64,000 bases of DNA from positions 9,763 to 73,762 of the forward strand of contig JAEZCT010000064.1 of NCBI GenBank assembly GCA_023433405.1, given 5' to 3'. The notes under the pieces were generated by a model. The model made no database searches. It saw nothing but the letters and a program-made list of their open reading frames with translations, and was not told the origin of the DNA. Positions within the stretch are counted from its first letter, which is position 1. Each line of letters starts with the position of its first letter. A program made the translations under genes and the position numbers. This document shows positions 1 through 8,104 of this stretch, piece by piece. Origin of the DNA: Bacillota bacterium. GTDB taxonomy: Bacteria; Bacillota; Clostridia; Oscillospirales; Ruminococcaceae.

Positions 1-34
1 TCGAGCCTTACGCCCTGTACTGCGTACCCTATGT

Positions 35-475
35 TTAGCCGGTAATTTCGCGCACGAAGAGCTTTGCGCCCTCTATGCGCTCCACCAGCACCTTTTGCCC
101 CTGAGCCACAATGTTACCGTCCTCGGTGCGTGCCGCCCAGCTTAGACCGTCGGCAAATACCCGCCCTGTTTCCCGCAGGTTGTCAATGGGCTCCTCAACG
201 ATTGCGGTGGTTCCAACAACACGGTCGGCGTTGGTGGCGGTTTTGCGGGCGCCAATCAGCTTTTTGGCAAGCGGACGGGTGGCAACCAGCACCACGGCTG
301 TACTGAAAAAGAATACGATAAGCTGAAGCCATACCGGCGCGCCGAACATGCTTGAAACCAGTGCAAGCAATGAGCCTACTCCAAACCAGATAGAAATCAG
401 CTGCACCGTAGCGGCCTCTATGACACAGAATAAAATCGTCGCTCCCAGCCAAAAGAGCGGTGAATAAGCCTCCAT
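35..475 (-). CDS. NfeD-like membrane protein
   Basis: A 146-residue protein with an N-terminal hydrophobic region (about residues 5-70) that can hold two or three membrane spans, followed by a soluble domain of about 65 residues (VVGTTAIVEEPI... to KLFVREI). This is the layout of the short NfeD/YuaF family, whose C-terminal OB-fold works with flotillin/SPFH proteins in membrane organisation. In such genomes the flotillin gene usually lies next to nfeD; here it would be beyond the left edge. A GGGGT/GAGG-rich stretch precedes the ATG. Family assignment is fairly secure; the partner is inference. Confidence 0.75.
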   Translation of the reverse strand: MEAYSPLFWLGATILFCVIEAATVQLISIWFGVGSLLALVSSMFGAPVWLQLIVFFFSTAVVLVATRPLAKKLIGARKTATNADRVVGTTAIVEEPIDNLRETGRVFADGLSWAARTEDGNIVAQGQKVLVERIEGAKLFVREITG

Positions 476-671
476 ACCTCATACCCCTTTCGTTTATAAA
501 ACAGTTTGCAGCGTAGTAATTATATATATTATTTCTGAAAACATGCTCTTATTTCTTTTGCGGTTTGCATAAAGCAAAGCATTTGCGATATTTGTCACCG
601 CCCAGTCACTATTATACCACATTGCAATAGATGGAACAATGAACAAACTGTGATATTTATCCTGCATATGC

Positions 672-742
672 GAATACCAATATCCGATAAAGTGTAAATC
701 ATGTGCAAGGGGGTTTTCACGCGGATTTTAATCTGTCTTTCT
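672..742. repeat. Decayed copy of the 100-bp palindromic element
   Basis: The stretch contains AATACCAATATCCGAT, AAAGTGTAAA and then TTTTCACGCGGATTTT, which are recognisable pieces of both arms of the 100-bp element found elsewhere in the window. The centre and right terminus are deleted and no target duplication is visible. The rest of the 483-855 gap holds only the groEL terminator. Confidence 0.6.
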
Positions 743-784
743 GCTCCATTTGAAATTAGCTTTATTAACAAGACCTCGCACTGC

Positions 785-823
785 AAAAAAACGCAGGGCG
801 CGCCGGATTCGGCGCGCCCTGCG
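785..823 (-). terminator. groEL operon terminator
   Basis: A perfect 14-bp GC-rich stem (CGCAGGGCGCGCCG with its complement) and a 4-base loop, followed on the minus strand by seven T residues. It lies about 30 bases beyond the groEL stop codon and is a textbook intrinsic terminator. Confidence 0.9.
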
Positions 824-855
824 GGTCTGTATTTTTACTCCGGTTTTGCACTCTC

Positions 856-2484
856 TTAATACATTCCGCCCATACCGGGGTTTGGCATAGCGGGGGCGGG
901 ATGCTCCTCCGGCTTGTCGGCCACCAGAGATTCGGTGGTGAGAATCATAGCGGCAGCACTTGCCGCGTTTTGCAAGGCGCTTCTCGTTACCTTGGTGGGG
1001 TCAACGATGCCAAGGGAGATCATATCGCCATAGGTTTCGCTGTATGCGTCAAAGCCGTAGCCTACCTTACCTGCGGCAAGCACCTTATCCACAATAACCG
1101 AGCCTTCAAGGCCGGCGTTCTGGGCAATCTGGCGCAGGGGCTCCTCAAGAGCGCGCAGCACAATCTTAGCACCGGTCTTTTCATCGCCCTCAGAGGACGC
1201 AACCAGCTTCGCAACCTCGGGGATGGCGTTTACAAGCGCGATACCGCCGCCCGCAACAATGCCTTCGGCTACCGCTGCCTTTGTAGCGGAGAGCGCGTCC
1301 TCGATGCGCATTTTCTTCTCTTTCATCTCAATCTCGGTAGCAGCGCCCACCTTGATGACGGCAACGCCGCCCGCAAGCTTTGCAAGGCGCTCCTGGAGCT
1401 TCTCGCGGTCGAAATCAGAGGTTGTGGTCTCAATCTGCGCCTTAATCTGGTTGACGCGCGCCTTAATGGCATCCTTGTCGCCGGCACCGTCTACGATAAT
1501 GGTGTTCTCCTTTTGGACAACAACCTGACGGGCACGACCCAGCTGAGAAACCTGCGCCTCCTTAAGGTCAAGCCCCAGCTCGTCGGTGATAACCTCGCCG
1601 CCGGTGAGGGTTGCGATATCGCGCAGCATCTCTTTTCTTCTGTCGCCAAAGCCGGGAGCCTTAACCGCAACGCAGGTGAAGGTGCCGCGCAGCTTGTTGA
1701 CGATAAGGGTGGAGAGCGCCTCGCCCTCGATATCCTCGGCAATGATTACGAGCTTTCTGCCAGCCTGAACAATCTGCTCAAGTAGGGGCAGAATCTCCTG
1801 AATGGAGGCAAGCTTCTTATCGGTTATCAGAATAAAGGCGTCGTCGATGACGGCCTCCATCTTGTCGGCATCGGTAATCATGTAGGGAGTGACGTAGCCG
1901 CGGTCAAACTGCATACCCTCGACCACTTCGCTGTAGGTCTCGGCGGTCTTGCTCTCCTCGATGGTGATAACGCCGTCGGCGGTTACCTTCTCCATCGCGT
2001 CGGCAATCAGCTTGCCAATGGACTCATCCCCGGCGGATACGGTGGCAACACGGGCGATATCCTCGCTGCTGCCAACCTTCTTGGAGTTCTTAATTACGGT
2101 ATCGACGGTGATATCCACCGCCTTCTGAATGCCCTTCTTGAGCACCATGGGGTTTGCGCCCGCGGCAACATTCTTCATGCCCTCGCGAACCAGCGCCTGA
2201 GCAAGCAGGGTGGCTGTGGTGGTGCCGTCGCCCGCCGCGTCGTTTGTTTTGGTGGCAACCTCTTTTACCAGCTGCGCGCCCATGTTCTCAAACGCATCCT
2301 CCAGCTCTATCTCCTTTGCGATGGTTACGCCATCGTTGGTGATGAGCGGAGCGCCAAACTTCTTATCCAGAACCACATTGCGGCCCTTCGGACCAAGTGT
2401 AATTTTAACGGTATCGGCAAGCTTATCAAGCCCCGCCTGAAGGGATTTTCTTGCTTCCTCGCCGTATGCGATTTGCTTTGCCAT
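856..2484 (-). CDS. groL: Chaperonin GroEL (60 kDa)
   Basis: A 542-residue protein collinear with GroEL over its whole length: N-terminal AKQIAYGEEARKSL, the ATP-binding segment KITLGPKGRNVVLDKKFG, the DGTTTATLLAQAL nucleotide motif around residue 88, and a Gly/Met-rich C-terminal tail ending GMGGMY. It forms the double-ring folding chamber with GroES in the cytoplasm. It lies 29 bases downstream of groES in one transcript controlled from the CIRCE operator upstream of groES and ended by the terminator at 785-823. Nothing is missing or truncated. Confidence 0.99.
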   Translation of the reverse strand: MAKQIAYGEEARKSLQAGLDKLADTVKITLGPKGRNVVLDKKFGAPLITNDGVTIAKEIELEDAFENMGAQLVKEVATKTNDAAGDGTTTATLLAQALVREGMKNVAAGANPMVLKKGIQKAVDITVDTVIKNSKKVGSSEDIARVATVSAGDESIGKLIADAMEKVTADGVITIEESKTAETYSEVVEGMQFDRGYVTPYMITDADKMEAVIDDAFILITDKKLASIQEILPLLEQIVQAGRKLVIIAEDIEGEALSTLIVNKLRGTFTCVAVKAPGFGDRRKEMLRDIATLTGGEVITDELGLDLKEAQVSQLGRARQVVVQKENTIIVDGAGDKDAIKARVNQIKAQIETTTSDFDREKLQERLAKLAGGVAVIKVGAATEIEMKEKKMRIEDALSATKAAVAEGIVAGGGIALVNAIPEVAKLVASSEGDEKTGAKIVLRALEEPLRQIAQNAGLEGSVIVDKVLAAGKVGYGFDAYSETYGDMISLGIVDPTKVTRSALQNAASAAAMILTTESLVADKPEEHPAPAMPNPGMGGMY

Positions 2485-2513
2485 GTCATATGCCCCCTTA
2501 TCAAAATTATAAA

Positions 2514-2798
2514 TTATTCAACAATTGCAAGGATATCGGACTGACGTACAATCACAAGCTCTTCGCCGTCAATCTTAACCTCGGTTCCCGAGTACTTGCT
2601 GGTAAGCACCTTGTTGCCCACCGCAACGTACATGGTAACTTCCTTTCCCTCAACAAGCCCGCCCGGACCTACGGCAATTACCTCGGCTACCTGGGGTTTT
2701 TCTTTTGCGGCGCCGGTGAGGATAATGCCGCTCTTAGTGGTTTCTTCCGCCTCCACCATCTTGAGGACTACCCTATCGGCAAGAGGTTTCACAGTCAT
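2514..2798 (-). CDS. groES: Co-chaperonin GroES (10 kDa)
   Basis: A 94-residue protein, the usual GroES length, starting MTVKPLADRVVLKMVEAEE and containing the mobile loop ETTKSGIILTGAAKEKPQ that contacts GroEL. The reading frame stays open 36 codons further upstream, but the start at 2798 is preferred because GGAGGAATA lies just upstream and the upstream part crosses the leader. First gene of the groES-groEL operon, transcribed from a sigma-A-type promoter overlapped downstream by a CIRCE element, so heat- and HrcA-regulated. Confidence 0.97.
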   Translation of the reverse strand: MTVKPLADRVVLKMVEAEETTKSGIILTGAAKEKPQVAEVIAVGPGGLVEGKEVTMYVAVGNKVLTSKYSGTEVKIDGEELVIVRQSDILAIVE

Positions 2799-2899
2799 GT
2801 CTATTCCTCCTATAACAATAATTGTGCGCCTTCCCTCCGTTCGGGGCGTCGTTAAAAGACTGCCGCCCCTGCATGGTACCAGACGCTGTCTGCTTATTT

Positions 2900-2926
2900 T
2901 TAGCACTCAACAGTCAAGAGTGCTAA
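2900..2926 (-). promoter_or_regulatory. CIRCE operator of groESL
   Basis: Perfect inverted repeat TTAGCACTC-N9-GAGTGCTAA, the canonical HrcA binding site, placed just downstream of the predicted -10 box and about 100 bases before groES. The hrcA gene is present in this window at 47149. Confidence 0.98.
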
Positions 2927-2935
2927 CTAAGTACT

Positions 2936-2963
2936 ATTGTAGCCTATTTTTCATAAAAATCAA
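2936..2963 (-). promoter_or_regulatory. groESL promoter
   Basis: On the minus strand TTGATT (2958-2963), a 16-base spacer and TACAAT (2936-2941) form a housekeeping promoter whose initial transcribed region runs into the CIRCE element, the expected geometry for repression. Confidence 0.75.
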
Positions 2964-3088
2964 GGGGAGATTTTCACATGGGCTTATTTTTTACAAATTG
3001 TTAAAAAATATAATGGCCGCCGCGTTCTGTTTTTTTGGCATATTTTAAGCTCTTTCGCCGTTTCGCGAAACCCCGCCCGACGTTGTAA

Positions 3089-3188
3089 TACTATTCTCCG
3101 ATAAAAGTGTTGATAAAAATCCGCGTCAAAATCCATTAATTTAAGATTTCGACTTGATTTTTATACACTTTTTAATCGGATAATAGTA
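3089..3188. mobile_element. 100-bp palindromic MITE (type A), copy 1
   Basis: Exactly 100 bp from TACTATTCTCC to GGATAATAGTA, arms largely self-complementary with GATAAAAATCCGCGTCAAAATC-like inner segments. Flanked on both sides by TAA (3086-3088 and 3189-3191), read as a target-site duplication. Sits between the groES promoter and the 3' end of the lipid kinase gene. Confidence 0.9.
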
Positions 3189-3274
3189 TAAGATAACGGT
3201 CGGGGCGGCAGGGGTTATGCAGAGTCATACTGCTTCAATTTAGAAGTGTATCAATATCAGATGAGAAGCTTTTA

Positions 3275-4336
3275 CTAACAATGCGAAGCATTGCCGCTCG
3301 GCGGCTTCGCCTTAAGATAGTTGCGTCGCGCTTTGGTATGTCTTATGCGGTATTGCAACCAGCTTGGTTCGCACAAGCTGCGCACGCGCACGGCGCGCAG
3401 GGGCAGGGCGCGTGCCTTACTATGGTCGCGCTGGTGCGCAAGAGGGAGCGAAAACCACAATGCCTTGGGCAGCACGGCGGCTTTCATCCCGCGACTTACC
3501 TCCGCTTCTCCGTCGTAATTTACCACAACATCCTGAGCGGCGCTAACCACAAGTTCCTTTGCCCGCACATAGGTAACGACGTCGGCAAAGCCCTTATCCG
3601 CGAGATGCAGCCCCTTTTTATACTTACCGATCAGGGCAAGAAAACGCGCGCGGGAAAGGCGCTTGACAAAGATAATCTCAAGAAGGCCATCCTCAAGGTC
3701 GGCAAGGGGTGCCGCGGTAAAGCCTCCGCCGTAGCTTTTACCATTGCCGCAAACCCCGATGACATACTCGCAGGAATCAAGGCTCCTGCCGTCCACCGTC
3801 ACGGTAAGGGGGCTGGAGATACGATGAAAAAAGCACTGGGCAATCGCGAGGATATACGCCATGCTGCCGGTAACCAGCGGTATTTTCTTGTACCGCGACA
3901 TATTAAGCGCCACGGCGGAATCGAACCCCACCGAGCACAAATTGACGCAGATGCCCGCGCCGGTTTGTATAAGGTCAATGCGCCGCACATCCCCGGCTAG
4001 CTGCGCGGCAATATCGCGAAAGGGTACCCCTTCAAAGCTGCGCACAAAATCGTTGCCCGAGCCGCAGGGCACCACCGCAACCTGCACATTGTCGTGAGGA
4101 TACGCGCCCTTCACCACCTCGCCCAGAGTGCCGTCGCCGCCGCAGGCATAACAGCGCAGGCTTTCGCCGCTTTTTGCGCGTTCTGCCACAAACCGTGTGG
4201 CATCCCCCACCGACTGGGTTACATAAACCTCATAATCGACGCCCTTTTCTTTACATACTGTGTTTATTTGCTCCGTTAAACCCGTCACATGCTTGCCTTT
4301 GCCCGCAACCGGGTTAATGATAAAAATGTGCCGCAT
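3275..4336 (-). CDS. YegS/BmrU-type lipid kinase (diacylglycerol kinase family)
   Basis: Starts MRHIFIINPVAGKGKH and carries the DAGK catalytic signatures: GGDGTLGEVVKGA near residue 65 and VPCGSGNDFVRS. Such enzymes phosphorylate diacylglycerol or related lipids at the membrane. The frame is open far upstream, but AGGCGG lies just before 4336/4342 and a promoter at 4384-4412 supports this start (4342, MAM..., is the alternative). At about 353 residues it is longer than the usual 300 or so: after KALWFSLP there are some 45 Arg/Ala/Ser-rich residues unlike the rest of the family, which looks like loss of the original stop and read-through. Confidence 0.85.
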   Translation of the reverse strand: MRHIFIINPVAGKGKHVTGLTEQINTVCKEKGVDYEVYVTQSVGDATRFVAERAKSGESLRCYACGGDGTLGEVVKGAYPHDNVQVAVVPCGSGNDFVRSFEGVPFRDIAAQLAGDVRRIDLIQTGAGICVNLCSVGFDSAVALNMSRYKKIPLVTGSMAYILAIAQCFFHRISSPLTVTVDGRSLDSCEYVIGVCGNGKSYGGGFTAAPLADLEDGLLEIIFVKRLSRARFLALIGKYKKGLHLADKGFADVVTYVRAKELVVSAAQDVVVNYDGEAEVSRGMKAAVLPKALWFSLPLAHQRDHSKARALPLRAVRVRSLCEPSWLQYRIRHTKARRNYLKAKPPSGNASHC

Positions 4337-4383
4337 AGCCATATACCGCCTATTCAATAAAATGCCCAAAAAACACACTATAA

Positions 4384-4412
4384 AGTATAGCGTATATCGC
4401 CATGATAGCCAA
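4384..4412 (-). promoter_or_regulatory. Promoter of the lipid kinase gene
   Basis: Minus-strand TTGGCT (4407-4412), 17-base spacer and TATACT (4384-4389), about 50 bases before the chosen start codon. Confidence 0.6.
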
Positions 4413-4493
4413 CTGTTTTTTTCATTTTTTTGTTCCATTTGACCTTGCAATATGATATTATGATGAATGCTGTCAGGCTTATGCGGGAAAGGG

Positions 4494-4934
4494 ATGGATA
4501 TTGCGATGCTTAAAAGGCTATATGAACAGTGCTTGGCTCTTTTTTTGCGATATAAGGAGACGCTGCTATACCTGATATTCGGCGGGCTGACCACCCTTAT
4601 TAATATCGTGTGCTACTGGGCGCTCAGCTCACCCCTTGGAATTGACTTTATGGTCGCCAACGCGCTTGCTTGGGCTATTTCGGTGCTGTTCGCGTTTGTC
4701 ACCAACAAGCTTTTCGTGTTTGAGAGCAAAAGTCTGGCGCCCGTGCTGCTTGCCCGTGAGTTTGTACTGTTTGTGGGCGCGCGCCTATTCTCTGGGGCGA
4801 TGGATATGGGCATCATGTACCTGTTTATAGATGTTCTTCAGTTTAATGATATGCTCATTAAGGTGCTTTCAAACATCCTTGTAATTATTGTTAACTATAT
4901 TTTAAGCAAGCTTATCATTTTTAGAAAAAAATAA
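4494..4934 (+). CDS. GtrA-like flippase-family membrane protein
   Basis: About 146 residues with four hydrophobic segments (LLYLIFGGLTTLINIVCYW, MVANALAWAISVLFAFVTNKLFVF, FVLFVGARLFSGAMDMGIMYLF, and the C-terminal LIKVLSNILVIIVNYILSKL). The NKLFVF and NYILSKLIIF motifs are typical of the GtrA/DPMS family, which moves lipid-linked sugars or assists glycosyltransferases at the membrane. The start could be 4494 (MDIAML) or 4506 (MLKRLY); GGGATGG is the only ribosome-site-like stretch. Convergent with pyrD, from which a hairpin separates it. Confidence 0.8.
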   Translation: MDIAMLKRLYEQCLALFLRYKETLLYLIFGGLTTLINIVCYWALSSPLGIDFMVANALAWAISVLFAFVTNKLFVFESKSLAPVLLAREFVLFVGARLFSGAMDMGIMYLFIDVLQFNDMLIKVLSNILVIIVNYILSKLIIFRKK

Positions 4935-4941
4935 GTAAAAG

Positions 4942-4990
4942 ATAAACCGCACGGCAGCGTAACGTATTGCAGCCGTGCGGTTTATTATTT
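4942..4990. terminator. Hairpin terminator; copy 1 of the ATAAACC hairpin repeat
   Basis: A 14-bp stem (ATAAACCGCACGGC and its complement) with a 16-base loop, followed on the plus strand by TTATTATTTTT. It separates the convergent gtrA-like and pyrD genes. Its sequence (ATAAACC, GCAGC, ACGTATTGCAGCCG) recurs at 19838-19904 and more loosely at 56430-56484, so it belongs to a small repeat family. Confidence 0.8.
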
Positions 4991-5016
4991 TTCATTCTTT
5001 TAAAGGGGTAGTATCG

Positions 5017-5919
5017 TTACACAATCCCCCGTATTTCGGCGAGATCGTCAATCCTGTTCTCGTCCATATAGCCCTGCATCCCGCTCAGAATATCGAGCGC
5101 GATCTTTGGGTTAATAAAGGATGCGGTGCCGACCTGTATGGCCGTCGCGCCCGCCATAATAAATTCGACGGCATCCTGCCATGTGGTAATGCCCCCAAGG
5201 CCCATTACCGGAATCTTTACCGCATGTGCCACCTCGTGAACCATGCGCAGAGCTATGGGCTTGATTGCGGGACCGGAAAGGCCGGCATAGCGGTTATCAA
5301 ACACCGGCTTGCGGGCGCGGATATCAATGGCCATTGCCAAAAAGGTGTTTACAAGGCTCACCCCCTCCGCGCCCTCCTCCTCACACATGCGCGCAAGCGC
5401 CACCACGCTTTCGGCATTGGGTGAAAGCTTCACCACCAGCCGGTGACGGCATTTTGCCCGCACCGCCCGCACAATCTCCCGGGCGGCCTCGGTCTTTATG
5501 CCAAAGTTCATGCCTCCCTGCTTGACATTGGGGCAGGAGATGTTTAGCTCTATAAACTCAAGGTCACAGGGATTTAAGAGTTCGACTGCCTGAAGGTAAT
5601 CCTCATGGGAATGCCCGCCGACGTTTACAAATTTAACAAGGTCTTTTTCGGTAAGCCATGGCAGCTCGCGGGCGATAAAGCCCTCCACCCCGGGGTTTTC
5701 TAGCCCAACACTGTTCATCACCCCGCTGGGAGTCTCCCAGATGCGAATGCCGGCGTTGCCGGCTCGGTACTTTAAGGTCAGTCCCTTTGTCGCGATGCCG
5801 CCAAGCTGTGTAATATCATAATACTCGTTTAATTCCTGTCCAAAGCCGCAGGTTCCCGAGGCAAGCGTTACGGGGTTTTTCATTGCAACGCCCGCAAAGG
5901 TCGTCTTCAGTCTATTCAA
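5017..5919 (-). CDS. pyrD: Dihydroorotate dehydrogenase B, catalytic subunit
   Basis: About 300 residues: FAGVAMKNPVTLASGTCGFG at the N terminus, FMN-binding segments and LNISCPNVKQGGMNFG, which carries the catalytic cysteine of class 1B enzymes. It oxidises dihydroorotate to orotate and passes electrons to PyrK. The start is inferred to be TTG at 5919 because GGGAG lies ten bases upstream and pyrK ends at 5912, giving the short overlap typical of translationally coupled pyrKD. Last gene of pyrC-pyrK-pyrD. Confidence 0.95.
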   Translation of the reverse strand: MNRLKTTFAGVAMKNPVTLASGTCGFGQELNEYYDITQLGGIATKGLTLKYRAGNAGIRIWETPSGVMNSVGLENPGVEGFIARELPWLTEKDLVKFVNVGGHSHEDYLQAVELLNPCDLEFIELNISCPNVKQGGMNFGIKTEAAREIVRAVRAKCRHRLVVKLSPNAESVVALARMCEEEGAEGVSLVNTFLAMAIDIRARKPVFDNRYAGLSGPAIKPIALRMVHEVAHAVKIPVMGLGGITTWQDAVEFIMAGATAIQVGTASFINPKIALDILSGMQGYMDENRIDDLAEIRGIV

Positions 5920-6625
5920 ATTCAAAAATCTCCCTTCCCTCAAAGACCGGCCCATCCTTGCAAACCTTACGGTTACCGTCTATCGTAGGACAACTGCAGC
6001 CTAGGCAGGCGCCTATCCCGCAGGCCATGCGGCTTTCCATCGAAACATACAACCGCACATCATAGTCTTTGCATTTATTATATAGCGCCCGCATCATCGG
6101 TATGGGGCCGCAGGTGAAGATTACGTCGTAATCCCTTGGACGTATATGGTCGGTGATAATTCCGCCCACATCGGTGGTCAGCCTGTCCGCAACCATCGAA
6201 AACTCCCGCGACAGCACCGAGGCGCTGGAAAAGCCAAGATAAAGATCCACCAAATTTTTCTGGCTGTGGGCTCGTATGGTTTTTGCCGCCAAATACAGCG
6301 GCGCAATGCCTACCCCGCCGCCTACCATCGCCACACGTCCCTCCACCAGGGGAAACCCTCTGCCCAGCGGACCCAGCAGCGAAAGGCTGGCGCCCTCCCG
6401 CAGCGCGGCAATCAGCTCGGTGCCTTCGCCCACTACCTTGTATAAAAAGCTGACGCTCTCGCCGTCGCTGTCGAACACACTGATAGGGCGCGAAAGCACC
6501 GGGAAATCGCCCCAGGCGCGCAGCATGTAAAACTGGCCCATTGCCGCTGTGTTTTTATGCCGGACCTTGATCAGGTAAAAGTCCTCCGAAAGGCGGGTAT
6601 TGCGTAGAACTGCCGCGTTTTCCAT
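5912..6625 (-). CDS. pyrK: Dihydroorotate dehydrogenase B, electron-transfer subunit
   Basis: About 237 residues with a ferredoxin-reductase-like FAD domain (ARLRS-like segment LSRPISVFD), an NAD-binding segment (VGGGVGIAPLYLAAK) and the C-terminal 2Fe-2S cluster motif MACGIGACLGCSCP. It carries electrons from PyrD to NAD. The ATG at 6625 has GGGAGG five bases upstream, so the upstream in-frame TTG is not used. Middle gene of the pyr operon. Confidence 0.96.
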   Translation of the reverse strand: MENAAVLRNTRLSEDFYLIKVRHKNTAAMGQFYMLRAWGDFPVLSRPISVFDSDGESVSFLYKVVGEGTELIAALREGASLSLLGPLGRGFPLVEGRVAMVGGGVGIAPLYLAAKTIRAHSQKNLVDLYLGFSSASVLSREFSMVADRLTTDVGGIITDHIRPRDYDVIFTCGPIPMMRALYNKCKDYDVRLYVSMESRMACGIGACLGCSCPTIDGNRKVCKDGPVFEGREIFEFE

Positions 6626-6674
6626 AAAAACCTCCCCCAAATACTATAAATTTAACGGTGGCGGCGTTGCAAGC

Positions 6675-7949
6675 TTACGGCTGAAACCCGTAAGCCACCG
6701 AGCCGCCGCAGATGGTATATTTAACCCTGCCGTATACCTTGCGCCCGATAAACGGTGAGTTGCGGGATTTTGAAGCAAAATCCGAAACCACCCACGGCTC
6801 GTCGGGGTCAAAAATGGTCATGTCGGCGGGCTTGCCCTTGCTAAGGGTTCCCGCCTCCAGCTTGTACAGCCGCGCGGGGTTCAGGCTCATTCGCTCCACC
6901 AAAGCGGGCAGGGATAAATGCCCCCCACGCACAAGCTCGGTAATACCCAGCGCAAGAGCGGTTTCCAGCCCAATCATGCCGCTGGGTGCTTCGGCAAGCC
7001 CCTTATCCTTTTCCTCCGGGCTGTGGGGAGCGTGGTCGGTGGCAATCAGGCTTAGCGTGCTGTCCCTGAGCCCTTGGATGACCGCCTGCCGATCCTCCTC
7101 GGTCCGGATCGGGGGATTGACCTTTGCAAGGGTCCTGTGTTTTAGCACATCCTGTTCCGTCAGGGTGAAATGGTGCGGGGTCGCCTCGGCGGCGATATCC
7201 GCGCCCATTTCCTTTGCAAGCCTTATGAGCCGCACCGCGTTTTTGGAGCTGACGTGCTGGATGTTTACACGCGCGCCGGTGTGCAGGGCAAGCATACAGT
7301 CACGCGCAACCATTACATCCTCCGCCGCAGCGCTTGCTCCCGCCAGCCCGAGCGCTTGGGATATCTCACCAAGGTTTACACCGCTTTGCGCCACCAAAAG
7401 CGGGTGCTCCTCGTGCAGGCTAATGGGCAGGTCGAGCGCCTTGCAGGCCTTCATCGCCATAAGCAGCAGCGCCTCATCCGCAACGGGTACACCGTCGTCG
7501 GAAAAGCCCGCCGCACCCGCCGCCGCAAGGGCGGCAAAATCGGTAAGCTCCCTGCCCGCCATCCCCTTGGTAACAGCGGCCACACTGAGCACATTAATGC
7601 CGGTTTTTTTACCCTCATCCAGAACATACCGCAGGGTATTCTCGTTATCCACCACAGGCTTTGTGTTTGCCATGCACACCACCGTGGTAAAGCCGCCCTT
7701 TGCCGCCGCGCGCGCACCGGTTGCGATATCCTCCTTATAGGTAAGCCCGGGGTCACGAAAATGGACGTGAACATCCACAAGACCCGGGCAGACCACGAGC
7801 CCGTGCGCTTCAATCACGCAACCGAACCGCTCCCCGTCGCGGGAGAAGCTGCCCATATCCGCAATTCTGCCGTCGTCTATGACGATATCCCGCGTCGCAT
7901 CCACCCCCGACAGGGGGTCGATGAGCCTTCCGCCCTTGATGAGTATCAT
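6675..7949 (-). CDS. pyrC: Dihydroorotase
   Basis: About 424 residues of the class I dihydroorotase family: metal ligands in DVHVHFRDPG, the KEDIATGARAAAKGGFTTV segment, later His residues in HEEHPL and NIQHVS, and ATDHAPHS with the catalytic Asp. It closes carbamoyl-aspartate to dihydroorotate. The start at 7949 (MILIKGG) is where family similarity begins; the open frame upstream covers a promoter and terminator and is not coding. First gene of pyrCKD. Confidence 0.96.
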   Translation of the reverse strand: MILIKGGRLIDPLSGVDATRDIVIDDGRIADMGSFSRDGERFGCVIEAHGLVVCPGLVDVHVHFRDPGLTYKEDIATGARAAAKGGFTTVVCMANTKPVVDNENTLRYVLDEGKKTGINVLSVAAVTKGMAGRELTDFAALAAAGAAGFSDDGVPVADEALLLMAMKACKALDLPISLHEEHPLLVAQSGVNLGEISQALGLAGASAAAEDVMVARDCMLALHTGARVNIQHVSSKNAVRLIRLAKEMGADIAAEATPHHFTLTEQDVLKHRTLAKVNPPIRTEEDRQAVIQGLRDSTLSLIATDHAPHSPEEKDKGLAEAPSGMIGLETALALGITELVRGGHLSLPALVERMSLNPARLYKLEAGTLSKGKPADMTIFDPDEPWVVSDFASKSRNSPFIGRKVYGRVKYTICGGSVAYGFQP

Positions 7950-7996
7950 TGCATCAGCCCTTTCCCAAGCCATCAAGCGAGCCGTGATTTTTGGGA

Positions 7997-8031
7997 CAAA
8001 AAACCCTTCACAAGCAGGCTTGCAAAGGGTT
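7997..8031 (-). promoter_or_regulatory. Attenuator-like terminator in the pyrC leader
   Basis: On the minus strand AACCCTT, TG, CAAGC, a short loop, GCTTG, TG, AAGGGTT form a stem with matching bulges, followed directly by T residues. It lies only some 15-20 bases downstream of the predicted start of transcription and about 45 bases before pyrC. An alternative ACAAG/CTTGT pairing would disrupt it. I see no clear PyrR-binding consensus, so the sensing mechanism is unknown. Confidence 0.65.
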
Positions 8032-8051
8032 ACTTGTTCTGCTCTATCAAT

Positions 8052-8080
8052 ACTATACCATGCCGCCGACACGGGCGCAA
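8052..8080 (-). promoter_or_regulatory. pyrC operon promoter
   Basis: Minus-strand TTGCGC (8075-8080), exactly 17 bases, TATAGT (8052-8057), immediately upstream of the attenuator-like hairpin and just after the histidine kinase stop codon. Confidence 0.75.
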
Positions 8081-8104
8081 GGGACGAATGGCGTTTCATG
8101 CCAG

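Noticed and set aside
595..786. A 63-codon minus-strand frame in the spacer beyond groEL
   Set aside because: It runs through a decayed MITE, has no ribosome site and ends at a terminator; not credible as a gene.
901..1785. A 294-codon frame antisense to groEL
   Set aside because: Shadow of groEL codon structure; no start signals or domains.
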